DNA from: Halorussus salinisoli
Lineage (GTDB): Archaea; Halobacteriota; Halobacteria; Halobacteriales; Haladaptataceae
DNA: 64,000 nt
Reading direction: 5' to 3'
Assembly (NCBI GenBank): GCA_005239435.1
Contig: SZNP01000004.1
Location: 1 to 64,000 of the forward strand
Shown piece after piece: positions 1-9,151 of this stretch. The notes beneath the pieces were generated by a model. That model saw only the letters and a list, made by a program, of their open reading frames with translations. It searched no databases and had not been told where the DNA came from. Numbering within the stretch: position 1 is the stretch's first letter; each line of letters starts with the position of its first letter. The position numbers and the translations under genes are program-made.

Positions 1-641
1 ACGAAGATCTCAACGGTGACATCCTCGGGCCTGACATCGACCGTCAGCGTGAGGGCAATGGCCACGTTCATGTGCGCGGGGAACGTCGCGGCGGCTTCCG
101 CCGCCGTCCCCGAGAATATCGGCTCCCCGTCCGGCAATTCGGTTACGTCCACAGCGTCGTCGACGTACGGTTCGAGGTACTCCGGAGGCCGGTAACAGCG
201 CAACGAAACCCCGTCCACGGTTCCGTGCCTGATTGCGCCGACGCCGTCCAGGCACGCGATAGCGCCCGACGGGACGCGGACCCGCGAATCGTTTTTGTCG
301 GCCGCTGTCCGAACCGCGTCCAGGAGGTCCGGGTCGCGAAACGCCCCCACACTCAGCGCGACGAGGTCCGCGCCTGTGGACAGGATATCGACGGCCGACT
401 CCGCGACGACTGCCTGACTTGCCGTCTCGACTACGACGTCGACCTGTTCGGCGACCTCAACTGGGTCGGACGCGATGTTGACGTCGGCCTCCGAGTCCAG
501 CGACGAGACGACAGCCCGGGCCCGCTTCGGCGTTCGGTTGTACACGCTCGACAGCCGTGCCCCGGGCACCAGTCCGTCCACGAGGTGTCCAGCTACTTTC
601 GATCCTAGTGCTCCGGTCCCGATTAGCCCGACTTCGTACAT
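1..641 (-). CDS. L-aspartate dehydrogenase-like protein, 3' end outside window
   Basis: This reads from an ATG at 641 down to the window edge with no stop, so the C-terminus is missing. The product begins with a Rossmann dinucleotide motif (GLIGTGALGSKVA). Further on it has PSGAIACLDG and FPAHMNVA, which match the aspartate dehydrogenase family (NadX type) and its DUF108 catalytic half. The family oxidises L-aspartate to iminoaspartate with NAD(P), usually for NAD synthesis; related proteins act on other amines. The usual second-motif Asn (FPANVNVA type) is His here, so substrate is uncertain. It is divergent from the sugar ABC operon across a 275-bp A/T-rich gap. No NAD-synthesis genes are visible to support the pathway role. 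Confidence 0.75.
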   Translation of the reverse strand, partial: MYEVGLIGTGALGSKVAGHLVDGLVPGARLSSVYNRTPKRARAVVSSLDSEADVNIASDPVEVAEQVDVVVETASQAVVAESAVDILSTGADLVALSVGAFRDPDLLDAVRTAADKNDSRVRVPSGAIACLDGVGAIRHGTVDGVSLRCYRPPEYLEPYVDDAVDVTELPDGEPIFSGTAAEAAATFPAHMNVAIALTLTVDVRPEDVTVEIF

Positions 642-842
642 GGCGATACTAGACACTAGCGTTTGATAATAATCTTGCTACCGTCTTCAGAGGCGACCAA
701 CAGGGGCTCGCCGAACCGCGTCGCTCGCGATCCATTGAACTGGTCGCGGCATTGGAATCATCCACTTACCCATTATCTCCGCCTCGCGGCGATATCTTAA
801 CTCACTCGGTTCTCAATCTACACCGAGGAGGAAGTTTGATTG

Positions 843-893
843 CATTTTATATATCTGGCTGAGATGCTCCGGGCAAGGTATATGTTATAACAG
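843..893. promoter_or_regulatory. A/T-rich divergent promoter region
   Basis: This stretch holds TTTTATATAT near 846-855 and TATATGTTATAA near 879-890. These are the only strongly A/T-rich tracts between the divergent aspartate-dehydrogenase-like gene and the solute-binding gene starting at 917. They resemble archaeal TATA boxes. The right-hand one lies about 27-38 bases upstream of the ATG at 917, which would suit a short-leader or leaderless transcript. The assignment is by composition and position only. Confidence 0.35.
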
Positions 894-916
894 ATGATTA
901 CATATCTTGTGGTACG

Positions 917-2308
917 ATGACAAATGACAAGAGGGGTACGAGTGATCAGGTGAATCGCCGGAACGTCTTGAAGGGTCTGAGCGTGACAGGCCTCGGAAGT
1001 ATCGCCGGCTGTACCGGGGGTGGCGCCTCCGTCGGACAGGAAACGACCACGACGGTCGAGGGCGACTGGCCGGATTTGAGTGGGCAGGAGGTCCACTTCC
1101 TGGTGGACGAGACCAGCGACGCGTTCCGCAACTTCTTCTCGAACGTCGGCAGCGACTTCCAGGCGGCCACCGGCGCCACCGTCCGCATGGAGTACCAGGC
1201 CACCGGCGGGAGCGCCGAGGAGCGTCTCGCCCAGTTGCTCCAATCGGGTGACCCGCCGGAGGTCCTGCTGTCGTCGGTGTCCCAGTCGGCGCTATTTGCG
1301 GTCCGCGGCATCGCGGCTCCGGTCAACGAGGCGTTCCAGGCGGCGACCGATCGGTACGGCGAGCCGCGCCAGCGGATGCAGTACCAGGGTGACGAATACA
1401 TGATGCCGTTCGGGAGCAACATCGGGATGTTCTGGTACCGGACCGACCTCTACGACGAGGCGCCCACCACCTGGGAGAGCCTGCTTCAGGGAGCCCAGAA
1501 CGTCCAGGAGAACACCGACCTGAACGGGACGGCGCTTCTGGGTGGGACCAGCTTCTGTACCGAACTCCAACTGATGAGCTTCGCGTACTCGGCGGGAGCG
1601 AATGTGGCGGAGAACAACGACGGCGACATCAACGTCATCATGGCCGAGGGCTCGAATCGCGACAGGTGGATTCAGACGTTGTCGTACCTGCAGGACTTGA
1701 AGTCCTTCTCCGGAGGCAACGAGGACATCGGCTGTGAGGGTTCGACGGTGCTGGCCAACGAGAACTCCGCGCACGCCTGGTGGGTGGGGTCGCGGCCGAA
1801 GAACCAGTGCGTTGTCCAAGACAGACCCTTCGCCGGCGACGTCGCGGCAGTTCAACAGCCCGGCCCCGGGACGGAGGGTGCGCTAACGTGTGGTCTCACT
1901 GACGGTCTAATCACGTTCCAGGATGCCGACGTCGAGGCGGCCCAGACGTACATGGAGTTCTTCGCGCAGCCGAAGTACTTCACGCAGATCATGGCGATCA
2001 CGCCGATTCACATCATTCCGCCGTTCCCCGGTATCTTCGAACTGCCGGCGGTCCAGCAGCAGCTCAACGAACTCCCGGACGTCTGGACCGACCATGACAT
2101 CCAGACGATGAAGAACGCGACGGAAAACTACACGACGCTCGCCGACGAGACCGACCCGCCGAACCCGTACTCAGGGGCCATCTACGGGTCCAACATCCTC
2201 TCGGACATCATGTACGACGCGACGATTAACCAACGCGACCCGGCGGCGATCGTCGACGAGTACGCACCACAGATCCAGAACGTGGTGGACCAAGCGCAGC
2301 AAGGTTGA
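917..2308 (+). CDS. ABC transporter sugar-type substrate-binding lipoprotein
   Basis: This 463-residue protein is an extracellular solute-binding protein of family 1 (MalE/UgpB type). The N-terminus has a twin-arginine signal (NRRNVLKGLSVTG) followed by a lipobox-like AGCTGG near residue 35, so it is probably exported by Tat and lipid-anchored. The mature part shows the family pattern: an N-lobe, the MPFGSNIGMFWYRTDLYDEAP hinge region typical of sugar binders, and a long C-lobe ending near QNVVDQAQQ. It is the first gene of a four-gene importer whose permeases follow after 2 bp. The likely substrate is a sugar or glycerol-phosphate-like compound, but the sequence does not say which one. Confidence 0.9.
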   Translation: MTNDKRGTSDQVNRRNVLKGLSVTGLGSIAGCTGGGASVGQETTTTVEGDWPDLSGQEVHFLVDETSDAFRNFFSNVGSDFQAATGATVRMEYQATGGSAEERLAQLLQSGDPPEVLLSSVSQSALFAVRGIAAPVNEAFQAATDRYGEPRQRMQYQGDEYMMPFGSNIGMFWYRTDLYDEAPTTWESLLQGAQNVQENTDLNGTALLGGTSFCTELQLMSFAYSAGANVAENNDGDINVIMAEGSNRDRWIQTLSYLQDLKSFSGGNEDIGCEGSTVLANENSAHAWWVGSRPKNQCVVQDRPFAGDVAAVQQPGPGTEGALTCGLTDGLITFQDADVEAAQTYMEFFAQPKYFTQIMAITPIHIIPPFPGIFELPAVQQQLNELPDVWTDHDIQTMKNATENYTTLADETDPPNPYSGAIYGSNILSDIMYDATINQRDPAAIVDEYAPQIQNVVDQAQQG

Positions 2309-2310
2309 TT

Positions 2311-3273
2311 ATGAGTCTGGCTGACAAGCAGATCGGCGCGCGAACTCTCGGCCAGCGGTATCACGCCGCGCAGGACGCGGTGTTCGAGTTCTTGTCGCGG
2401 AAGTGGGTGTTGATCGGCATCACGGTGGTTCCGGTGATGGCGCTGTTCGTGTTCGTCAATCTGCTCCCCATCGCGTGGGCGATCAACGCCAGCTTCCACT
2501 CCACCTCGATCTACTCGCCGGACTGGACCTGGAGCGGCATCGAGAACTATCAGGCCGTGCTCACCGACGGCGGCTTCTGGATATCGCTGTGGCGGTCGCT
2601 GCTGTTCGCCGGCGGGTCGGTCGTGCTCCAGCTCATCGCCGGCACGGCGCTGGCGCTGATCGTCAACCGGTCGTTCAAGTTCGCGAACTTCGCGCGCGCG
2701 GTCGCGATGCTGCCGTACCTCATCCCGACCGCCGTGCTCGGATTCATCGCGCTGTGGATGGGGAACTCCCAGTACGGCATCATCAGCGACCTGCTCGTTC
2801 GCATCGGCGCGCTCGATAGTGCGGTTCCGTGGTACGGGTCAACGACGTGGGCCCTGCCGGCCGTGATTCTCACCAGCAGCTGGAAGTTCACCCTCTTCGT
2901 GACCATTATGGTACTCGCCCGGTTGCAGAGCATCCCGGAGGGGTTCTACGAGGCCGCGACCGTGTCCGGGGCGAACGCGTACCATAAGTTCCGAGATATC
3001 ACGCTCCCGAACCTGAAGGGCGTGATATTTATCGTGCTGCTGTTGCGTGGCATCTGGATGTTCAACAAGTTCGATATCATCTGGGTGCTGACTCGCGGCG
3101 GACCGAAGGAAGTCACGTCAACGGCGCCCATCTACGCTTACGAAGTGGCGTTCAATAGCACCCGCCTCGGCAGGGCGGCGGCGACGTCGGCGCTGCTCTT
3201 CCTGATACTCGTCATTGGCGCGTTCCTATACTTCACCGTCCTCGAACCCGAAGAGGAGGTGCGTGTCGAATGA
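2311..3273 (+). CDS. Sugar-type ABC transporter permease, MalF/UgpA family
   Basis: This 320-residue membrane protein has about six hydrophobic segments and the binding-protein-dependent transport signature EAATVSGANAYHKFRDITLP near residue 215, the EAA loop that docks on the ATPase. I prefer the ATG at 2311 (MSLADKQ) over an in-frame TTG at 2305 that would overlap the stop of the binding-protein gene. It sits 2 bp after that gene and overlaps the next permease by 4 bp, so translation is probably coupled. It should pair with the MalG-type permease downstream to form the membrane channel. Confidence 0.9.
   Translation: MSLADKQIGARTLGQRYHAAQDAVFEFLSRKWVLIGITVVPVMALFVFVNLLPIAWAINASFHSTSIYSPDWTWSGIENYQAVLTDGGFWISLWRSLLFAGGSVVLQLIAGTALALIVNRSFKFANFARAVAMLPYLIPTAVLGFIALWMGNSQYGIISDLLVRIGALDSAVPWYGSTTWALPAVILTSSWKFTLFVTIMVLARLQSIPEGFYEAATVSGANAYHKFRDITLPNLKGVIFIVLLLRGIWMFNKFDIIWVLTRGGPKEVTSTAPIYAYEVAFNSTRLGRAAATSALLFLILVIGAFLYFTVLEPEEEVRVE
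3255..3260 (+). promoter_or_regulatory. Strong Shine-Dalgarno site for the second sugar permease
   Basis: GGAGGT lies 9 bases before the ATG at 3270, inside the end of the preceding permease gene. It supports the ATGA-overlap start for the MalG-type gene. Haloarchaea often lack such sites on first genes, but they are useful for internal genes of operons like this one. Confidence 0.6.
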
Positions 3274-4175
3274 GTACCGACACGGGGCACGGCACCCAGG
3301 AAGTCGACTACCGGGGGAACGTTCCGCTGTGGCGACAGCTCTCGTTCGACCAGCGGCGGCGCGTCAAGAAGGTCGCGTTCTACATCTCGCTGTTCGGTGG
3401 CCTCGCCGTCATCATCTTCCCGCTGTTCTGGATGTTTAGCACGGCGTTCCGTCCGCAGAGCCAGATGTTCACCCGGCCCGTGCCACTCCTGCCGGAGTCG
3501 GTGACGCTCACGCACTTCCAGACGATCCTCACCGACTCGATGTTCCTCACCTTCTACGCGAACAGCATCATCGTCGCGCTGGGCGTCGTGCTTCTGACGA
3601 CGGTGACGTCAACGCTCGGTGGGTACGGGCTCACCCGACTCGACATCCCGCTGAAGAAGACGTTCGCCCGGACCATCCTCTTCGGCTACATGTTCCCGCC
3701 GATTCTGCTGGCAATTCCGATGTTCATCTTCTGGCAGCGACTCGGCGTCATCGACACCTACGTCGGCCTCATCTTGGCAGAAACGGCCATCTCGCTTCCC
3801 TTCTCGCTGTGGCTGATGTGGAAGTTCTTCCAGACGGTCCCGGTCTCGCTCGAGGAGTCTGCGATCACCGCCGGCGCGACTCGGTTCCAGGCGTTCTACG
3901 ACGTCGCGCTACCGATGGCCAAGCCGGGGATGATCGCCGTGGCGGTCTTCTCGTACGCCGTCTCGTGGAACAGCTTCACGATGCCAAAGGTGCTGATGAT
4001 CAGCGAGAGCAAGTGGCCGCTGACCATCGGGGTCTACTCGTTCACCCAGCAGCAGCACGTCTACTGGGGACAGGTGATGGCCGCGAGCGCCCTCATCATC
4101 CTCCCGGCGTTCGTGTTCGTCTTCTTCCTGCAGAAGTACCTGCTGCGGGGCTTCCGGGCCGGTGGTATTGGGTAA
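3270..4175 (+). CDS. Sugar-type ABC transporter permease, MalG/UgpE family
   Basis: This 301-residue inner-membrane protein has about six transmembrane segments. The EAA loop EESAITAGATRFQAFYDVAL is near residue 195, followed by a proline in the usual position (LPMAKPG). The start overlaps the stop of the MalF-type gene (ATGA) and has a GGAGGT site upstream. The C-terminal end (LLRGFRAGGIG) matches the family, in which ...RGLTAGAVKG-type tails are common. It is the second half of the channel dimer. The ATPase gene follows after a 113-bp gap that contains an A/T-rich tract, so that gene may have its own promoter. Confidence 0.9.
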   Translation: MSTDTGHGTQEVDYRGNVPLWRQLSFDQRRRVKKVAFYISLFGGLAVIIFPLFWMFSTAFRPQSQMFTRPVPLLPESVTLTHFQTILTDSMFLTFYANSIIVALGVVLLTTVTSTLGGYGLTRLDIPLKKTFARTILFGYMFPPILLAIPMFIFWQRLGVIDTYVGLILAETAISLPFSLWLMWKFFQTVPVSLEESAITAGATRFQAFYDVALPMAKPGMIAVAVFSYAVSWNSFTMPKVLMISESKWPLTIGVYSFTQQQHVYWGQVMAASALIILPAFVFVFFLQKYLLRGFRAGGIG

Positions 4176-4288
4176 CGACCGTTCCGGCACCGCTACCCCG
4201 GCCAGCGGTACGGAGACGCATAAGAATTATACCCCTACCCGTCCTTGCGAATAGATAACGCCTATCAAACTAGTCCTGGTGGCAACAA

Positions 4289-5416
4289 ATGTCAGTCATC
4301 GAAATAGAATCGCTTCGGAAGGAGTACAGTGTCCCCGGCGGAACGGAAGTCGCGGTCAGGGATATCGACCTCGAGATAGAGGAGGGCGATTTCTTCACCA
4401 TCGTCGGCCCCTCGGGCTGCGGGAAGACGACGACCCTGCGCTGTATCGCCGGGTTGGAGACGCCGACGTCGGGAGCGATCCGCTTCGACGGACGGGACGT
4501 GACGAGCATCCCGACCAACAAACGCGACATCGCGATGATGTTCCAGAGCATCGCGCTGTACCCTCACATGACGATTCGGGAGAACATCCAGTACCCGCTG
4601 AAACTCAGGCACATGAACAAGGCCGAACGGGACGAAGAGACCGAGCGGGTCGCCGAAATCGTCCAGATTCCCGAACTCTTGGACAAGTACCCGGGCGAGC
4701 TCAGCGGCGGCCAGCGCCAGCGGGCCGCGCTCGCCCGGACCATCATCCAGGACCCCCTCGTGTTCCTCATGGACGAACCGCTGTCGGACCTCGACGCCAA
4801 GCTCAAGGTCGAGATGCGGAAGGTCATCCAGCGGATTCACAAGCGGTTGGGCAAGCCCACCATCTACGTCACCCACGACCAGGAGGAGGCGCTGACAATG
4901 AGCACCCGCATCGCCGTCATGAACGACGGCAACGTCGAGCAGGTCGGCACCCCCGACGAGCTGTACGAACAGCCAGCGAACCTCTTCGTGGCCGATTTCA
5001 TCGGGAATCCGAGCATGAACTTCATCCCGGGCCACGTCGCGTCGGTCTCGGACGGCGAGGCGACTATCCAGGGTTCCGACGGCTCGATTTCGTTCAGCGT
5101 CGACAACCTGCCGGCGTCGTACGAGGGCGAGGACGTCACCGTAGGCTTCCGCCCGGAGGACGGCCGCATCTCGACCGACCGCTCGCAAGGCATCTACGAG
5201 GCTGAGGTCATCCTGCTGGAGCGCATCGACGACCGGTCGCTCGTGTACATCGAGGGCCCCGACGACGATATCCGAGCCACGATACCGAGTGACACCTCTA
5301 TCACCGAGGACGAACCGGTGTCGCTCAGCGTCGACGGCGAGGACGTGTACCTCTTCGACGGTAGCGGAGACCTCATCCGGCGTGAGAAAGAGCCCGTCCT
5401 GTCCGAAGGGGCGTAA
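4289..5416 (+). CDS. Sugar-type ABC transporter ATP-binding protein, MalK/UgpC family
   Basis: This 375-residue ATPase has Walker A GPSGCGKTT near residue 38, signature LSGGQRQR near 137, Walker B VFLMDEPLSDLDAKL near 157 and the H-loop THDQEEA near 195. After about residue 240 comes the C-terminal TOBE/OB-fold regulatory domain (GFRPEDGRI), typical of MalK/UgpC/PotA importers. It energises import by the two permeases encoded just upstream. Its presence completes a full importer with one binding protein, two permeases and one ATPase. In this family one ATPase can serve several importers, so use by others cannot be excluded. Confidence 0.92.
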   Translation: MSVIEIESLRKEYSVPGGTEVAVRDIDLEIEEGDFFTIVGPSGCGKTTTLRCIAGLETPTSGAIRFDGRDVTSIPTNKRDIAMMFQSIALYPHMTIRENIQYPLKLRHMNKAERDEETERVAEIVQIPELLDKYPGELSGGQRQRAALARTIIQDPLVFLMDEPLSDLDAKLKVEMRKVIQRIHKRLGKPTIYVTHDQEEALTMSTRIAVMNDGNVEQVGTPDELYEQPANLFVADFIGNPSMNFIPGHVASVSDGEATIQGSDGSISFSVDNLPASYEGEDVTVGFRPEDGRISTDRSQGIYEAEVILLERIDDRSLVYIEGPDDDIRATIPSDTSITEDEPVSLSVDGEDVYLFDGSGDLIRREKEPVLSEGA

Positions 5417-5657
5417 TTAATTGTCGGCACGATTGTTAGCGACTACCGTTTCGAGAGACGTCCGCGGGGTTCTCCAATACAGTATAAGCTCTCGCACCAG
5501 CGTATGCACGAAGTCGATGCACGTTGCTGTACGACGATGTAATTAGTGAAACGGCAAAAATAAGAAACCACTATTTTCATTAATCGTACGTGAAATCACT
5601 CAGATGCGTTATTTCTATCGGTATCATTATGTGACTGCTTCACTTCCTTATCTGCGT

Positions 5658-7268
5658 ATGTCAAGCTCTAACAAACAGGATCATCCCGTAAGGCGGCGGG
5701 AACTTTTGGCTGGGATGAGCGCATACTCAGCGCTAGCATTAGCCGGATGTACGGGGGGAGGGCAAACCACCACGACTGCTGGCGAAACGACGACTGGAAA
5801 TAGTGGAGATACCACTCCGACGAGCGAACCGAAATCCGGGGGGAAAATGGTGTACTCGACGAGCGAGGCGGTACAGCAGCTACACCCCCACTATAGAATC
5901 GCTATCGTTGACACGCAATTAGCCGTTCACATCGTCGAGAGTCTGTTCATCCTGAACAACGAACTGCTTCCCGAGAAGCGACTGGTCAAAAGCTACGAGA
6001 CGGAGGGCGACGGAAAGACGTACCTCTTCGAGATCCCCGAGGGTGTCATGTTCCATCCCCCGGTAAGCAGAGAACTGGTCGCCGACGACGTTGTGGCCAG
6101 TTTACAGCAGGTCAAGAACGACCAGGCAACCGTCGCGAGCGAGGATATGGCTCCAGTGAATGGGATTGAAGCTGTCGACGACTACACCGTGCGGCTAACC
6201 CTGGACCACACTTACCCCGCCCTCATTTCGTCGGTGCTGGCGAGGACGGACACAGCCATCCTTCCCAGGGAACACCTAGACAAGGACGCCGAACCGGTCG
6301 GAACTGGGCCATACGTGTTCGACACTTGGGAGCGGGGGAACTTCGCACGGCTCGAGAAGTTCGACGACTACCGTATGGACGGCGTACCGTACTTCGACGA
6401 AATCGAGACGAACCCAATCGCTGAAAACAGTACTCGACTAGATGGACTGCTCTCCGGTGACTCTCATGTCGTCGTCAATGTTCCGACCAACAACGCCGAC
6501 CGCGTCGAAAACGACGACTCTTTAGAACTTATATCCTACAGCGGGTTCGTCAACGAGTTCTTGGCGTTCAACAACGCGAAGGAACCCTTCGACGACGTTC
6601 GCGTACGGCGGGCAATCAACCACACGATCGATGTCGAACAGGCTATCGAGTTCGCCCTTGATGGGTTCGGATCTCCGGCGGTCACAGTGCTCCCGGCGTT
6701 CCACGCCTACGCGATCGACGCGGACCCCGTTCCACAGGACTTCGAGGAAGCAACCCGATTACTCGAAGAGGCTGGATACGGAGACGGCTTCGAGATGGAG
6801 TTCCTCCTACCAGAAGTGTACACTCCGAGTGTAGAACTAGGAACGCCAATGCAGCAGTGGCTCGCCCAAGTCGGTATCGACTGCGAACTCCAAGTTACCA
6901 CCTGGGATAATGTGCTCGAACGGACCTTCAGTACGGGTGAGTATGACATGACCTCGTTCCCGTTCCTCGGGACGCATGCAACCCCGTTTGGCGCCTTCAA
7001 CAAAATCTGTCATTCGGAGGGGTCGCTGAACTACTTTAATTACGCGAGCGATGAGATGGACACCACGGTCGAAAACGCAGCACGGACGACCGACACGGAA
7101 GAACAACGAGAGTTGTACCTTGAGGCCCAGCGAATCTACCGTAGAGACGTTCCGTTCATCAATGTCTTCTACTGGGACCAGTTGTACGGCCGGCGCAACA
7201 GTGTGAAAGGCGACCTTGTCTGGGGACCGTCAGAACTTCGACTGTGGAACAACTGGTTCGACGACTAA
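5658..7268 (+). CDS. Dipeptide/oligopeptide ABC transporter substrate-binding protein
   Basis: This 536-residue family 5 solute-binding protein (DppA/OppA type) has a twin-arginine-like start (RRRELLAGMSAYSALALAGC) with a lipobox Cys, then a low-complexity Thr/Gly/Ser linker that is common in haloarchaeal lipoproteins. I take the ATG at 5658, because the upstream in-frame ATG at 5604 adds 18 aromatic-rich residues before the signal. Family features include LVADDVVASLQQ, the GTGPYVFDTWERG stretch and DDVRVRRAINHTID. The gene opens an operon with DppB and DppC permeases, and the A/T-rich gap before it (about 5550-5600) probably carries the promoter. Codon use is less GC-rich than in the preceding sugar operon. 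Confidence 0.9.
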   Translation: MSSSNKQDHPVRRRELLAGMSAYSALALAGCTGGGQTTTTAGETTTGNSGDTTPTSEPKSGGKMVYSTSEAVQQLHPHYRIAIVDTQLAVHIVESLFILNNELLPEKRLVKSYETEGDGKTYLFEIPEGVMFHPPVSRELVADDVVASLQQVKNDQATVASEDMAPVNGIEAVDDYTVRLTLDHTYPALISSVLARTDTAILPREHLDKDAEPVGTGPYVFDTWERGNFARLEKFDDYRMDGVPYFDEIETNPIAENSTRLDGLLSGDSHVVVNVPTNNADRVENDDSLELISYSGFVNEFLAFNNAKEPFDDVRVRRAINHTIDVEQAIEFALDGFGSPAVTVLPAFHAYAIDADPVPQDFEEATRLLEEAGYGDGFEMEFLLPEVYTPSVELGTPMQQWLAQVGIDCELQVTTWDNVLERTFSTGEYDMTSFPFLGTHATPFGAFNKICHSEGSLNYFNYASDEMDTTVENAARTTDTEEQRELYLEAQRIYRRDVPFINVFYWDQLYGRRNSVKGDLVWGPSELRLWNNWFDD

Positions 7269-7271
7269 TAC

Positions 7272-8231
7272 ATGGGGCGAGGAAGTTACATCGTTAAACG
7301 GGTATTCACGTCGTTCCTCACCCTCTTCATCGTGAGCTTCTTTACGTTCCTCTTTACGCAAATCCTCCCCGGCGACGCAGCACAGATGATTGCAGGCAAG
7401 GAAGCCTCGCCCGAGCGACTGGAACAGATCCGTAGAAACCTCGGTCTCTACGAACCCCTCTACGTCCAGTATGCCGACTGGCTAATCGGGGTCCTAACAC
7501 TAAACCTAGGTCGGTCGTTCATCTTCAACGAACCTGTGATTGAGGTTCTGGCCAAGCGAATCCCGCGGTCGGCTTATCTTGCGACGGCGACGGTTGTCCT
7601 CGGTGTCTCCCTTTCTATCCCCTTGGGCGTCATCGCAAGTCGGCACCGCGATGGGTGGATCGACTTTTTGGTCAGTTCATTCACCTTCGCGGGGATCAGC
7701 ATTCCAAACTTCTTTTGGGGGCTAATCTTTATCCTTGTCTTTGCACGCACCCTGGAATTATTACCACCATCCGGATACGTCGACCCGGGACAGAACTTCG
7801 GAGAGTTTGTACGGCGATTGACCCTCCCTACCGTCGCATTAACGTGGTATCTCATGGCATACATAACAAGAATGACTCGGTCGTCAATGCTGGAGGTGAT
7901 GGGGAAAAACTACATTCGAACCGCTGTAGCGAAAGGCGTCACGACCCGAAACGTCGTCTACAAGCACGGGTTGCGGAACGCGTTGCTCCCCACCTTGACG
8001 GTCATCGCGTTCCAAGTCGGCTACGTCTTCGGTGGTGTCATCGTCATTGAAACCGTGTTCGCGTATCCCGGCGTGGGCAGTCTCACGTACCAGGCGATCC
8101 TTGACAGAGACCTTCCCCTAATCCAAGGAGCCGTGATGGTGATCGCGACAGTCTTCATCTTCGCCAATCTCACAGTGGATATCCTGTACACGGTCGTTGA
8201 TCCACGGATCAAGTACGGAGGTGACCGATGA
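7272..8231 (+). CDS. Dipeptide ABC transporter permease, DppB family
   Basis: This 319-residue DppB/OppB-type permease begins with an N-terminal membrane helix, followed by FTQILPGDAAQMIAG, the family's conserved first periplasmic segment. The ATPase-docking loop (RTAVAKGVTTRNVVYKHGLR) is near residue 220, and the C-terminus TVDILYTVVDPRIKYG is characteristic. It follows the binding-protein gene by 3 bp and overlaps the DppC gene by 4 bp (ATGA). It should form the peptide channel with DppC. Confidence 0.92.
   Translation: MGRGSYIVKRVFTSFLTLFIVSFFTFLFTQILPGDAAQMIAGKEASPERLEQIRRNLGLYEPLYVQYADWLIGVLTLNLGRSFIFNEPVIEVLAKRIPRSAYLATATVVLGVSLSIPLGVIASRHRDGWIDFLVSSFTFAGISIPNFFWGLIFILVFARTLELLPPSGYVDPGQNFGEFVRRLTLPTVALTWYLMAYITRMTRSSMLEVMGKNYIRTAVAKGVTTRNVVYKHGLRNALLPTLTVIAFQVGYVFGGVIVIETVFAYPGVGSLTYQAILDRDLPLIQGAVMVIATVFIFANLTVDILYTVVDPRIKYGGDR
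8218..8225 (+). promoter_or_regulatory. Shine-Dalgarno site for the DppC gene
   Basis: GGAGGTGA, a near-perfect complement to the 16S rRNA 3' end, ends 2 bases before the ATG at 8228 and lies within the end of dppB. The spacing is short, but the match is strong and supports coupled translation from the ATGA overlap. Confidence 0.5.
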
Positions 8232-9121
8232 GCCAACAAGTCGTACGAGACTCGCGGTGGGAGCGAGGACTTGAGCAGATTCAAGAGGCCATCCGGGCGA
8301 TGTGGTCCAACCCGAAGTTCCTCGTCGGAACGTTCGGGTTGCTTACGTTCGTCATCGTCGCTACCTTCGCGCCGTATATCACGCCATACGATCCCTTTAA
8401 ATTAGACGTGATGAACCGGGCAGCACCACCCAGCTTCGTACACCCGATGGGGACCGACAACTTCGGCCGCGACATCCTCTCGCGCATCATCATGGGCACG
8501 CGGACTTCCGTATACGTCGGTGCCGTCAGCGTAACCATCGCGGCGGGGATCGGAGTTCCACTGGGCATCATCTCGGGGTTCTACGGTCGTATGCTCGACG
8601 AATCGATCATGCGCCTGATGGACGCCTTGATGAGCTTTCCACCGGTTCTGCTGGCACTCGTCATTATGGCCTCCCTTGGACCAGAATTGACGAACGTGCT
8701 GATCGCGCTAGGCCTCGTATACACCCCGTTTTTCGCGCGAGTCACGAGGAGTGCCGTACTGGAAACAATCACTGAGGACTTCGTCGACGCTGCACGCGCC
8801 CGTGGCGAGTCTGACAAGTATCTAATGGTTTACGAAATATTCCCGAACACGCTACCACCACTCATTGTCCAAGCCACCATCACTTTCGCGTTCGCCATCC
8901 TTTCCGAAGCGGCGCTCTCGTTCCTCGGAATGGGGACTCAACCTCCGACGCCCTCATGGGGGTTGATGATTGCCGAAGGACGTGACTACCTTGCTAGGAG
9001 CCCATGGATGGTCCTCGCGCCAGGGATGGCCATCGGTACTGTCGTCCTCAGCCTGAACCTGTTCGGCGACGCACTCCGGGACTATATGGATCCGAAAGTC
9101 GATGCATCCGGTGGGGTTTAA
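8228..9121 (+). CDS. Dipeptide ABC transporter permease, DppC family
   Basis: This 297-residue permease carries the family hallmark HPMGTDNFGRDILSRI near residue 75, and the docking loop DAARARGESDKYLMVYEIFP near 185 followed by LSFLGMGTQPPTPSWG. The N-terminal cytoplasmic arm plus about six membrane helices is the normal OppC/DppC layout. It is the last gene of the plus-strand binding-protein/DppB/DppC operon. The matching ATPase is not adjacent but lies 3.7 kb further on (12797-14899), after three genes for hydrolytic enzymes. Confidence 0.92.
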   Translation: MSQQVVRDSRWERGLEQIQEAIRAMWSNPKFLVGTFGLLTFVIVATFAPYITPYDPFKLDVMNRAAPPSFVHPMGTDNFGRDILSRIIMGTRTSVYVGAVSVTIAAGIGVPLGIISGFYGRMLDESIMRLMDALMSFPPVLLALVIMASLGPELTNVLIALGLVYTPFFARVTRSAVLETITEDFVDAARARGESDKYLMVYEIFPNTLPPLIVQATITFAFAILSEAALSFLGMGTQPPTPSWGLMIAEGRDYLARSPWMVLAPGMAIGTVVLSLNLFGDALRDYMDPKVDASGGV

Positions 9122-9151
9122 GCATCCCTCCTGCCTGAACTATCAGCCCGA

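Noticed and set aside
1292..1855. Long minus-strand frames over the sugar and Mrp operons (for example 1292-1855, 4292-5188, 24192-24428)
   Set aside because: They are antisense shadows of GC-rich coding sequence, rich in Arg, with no family motifs and incompatible with the clear genes on the other strand.
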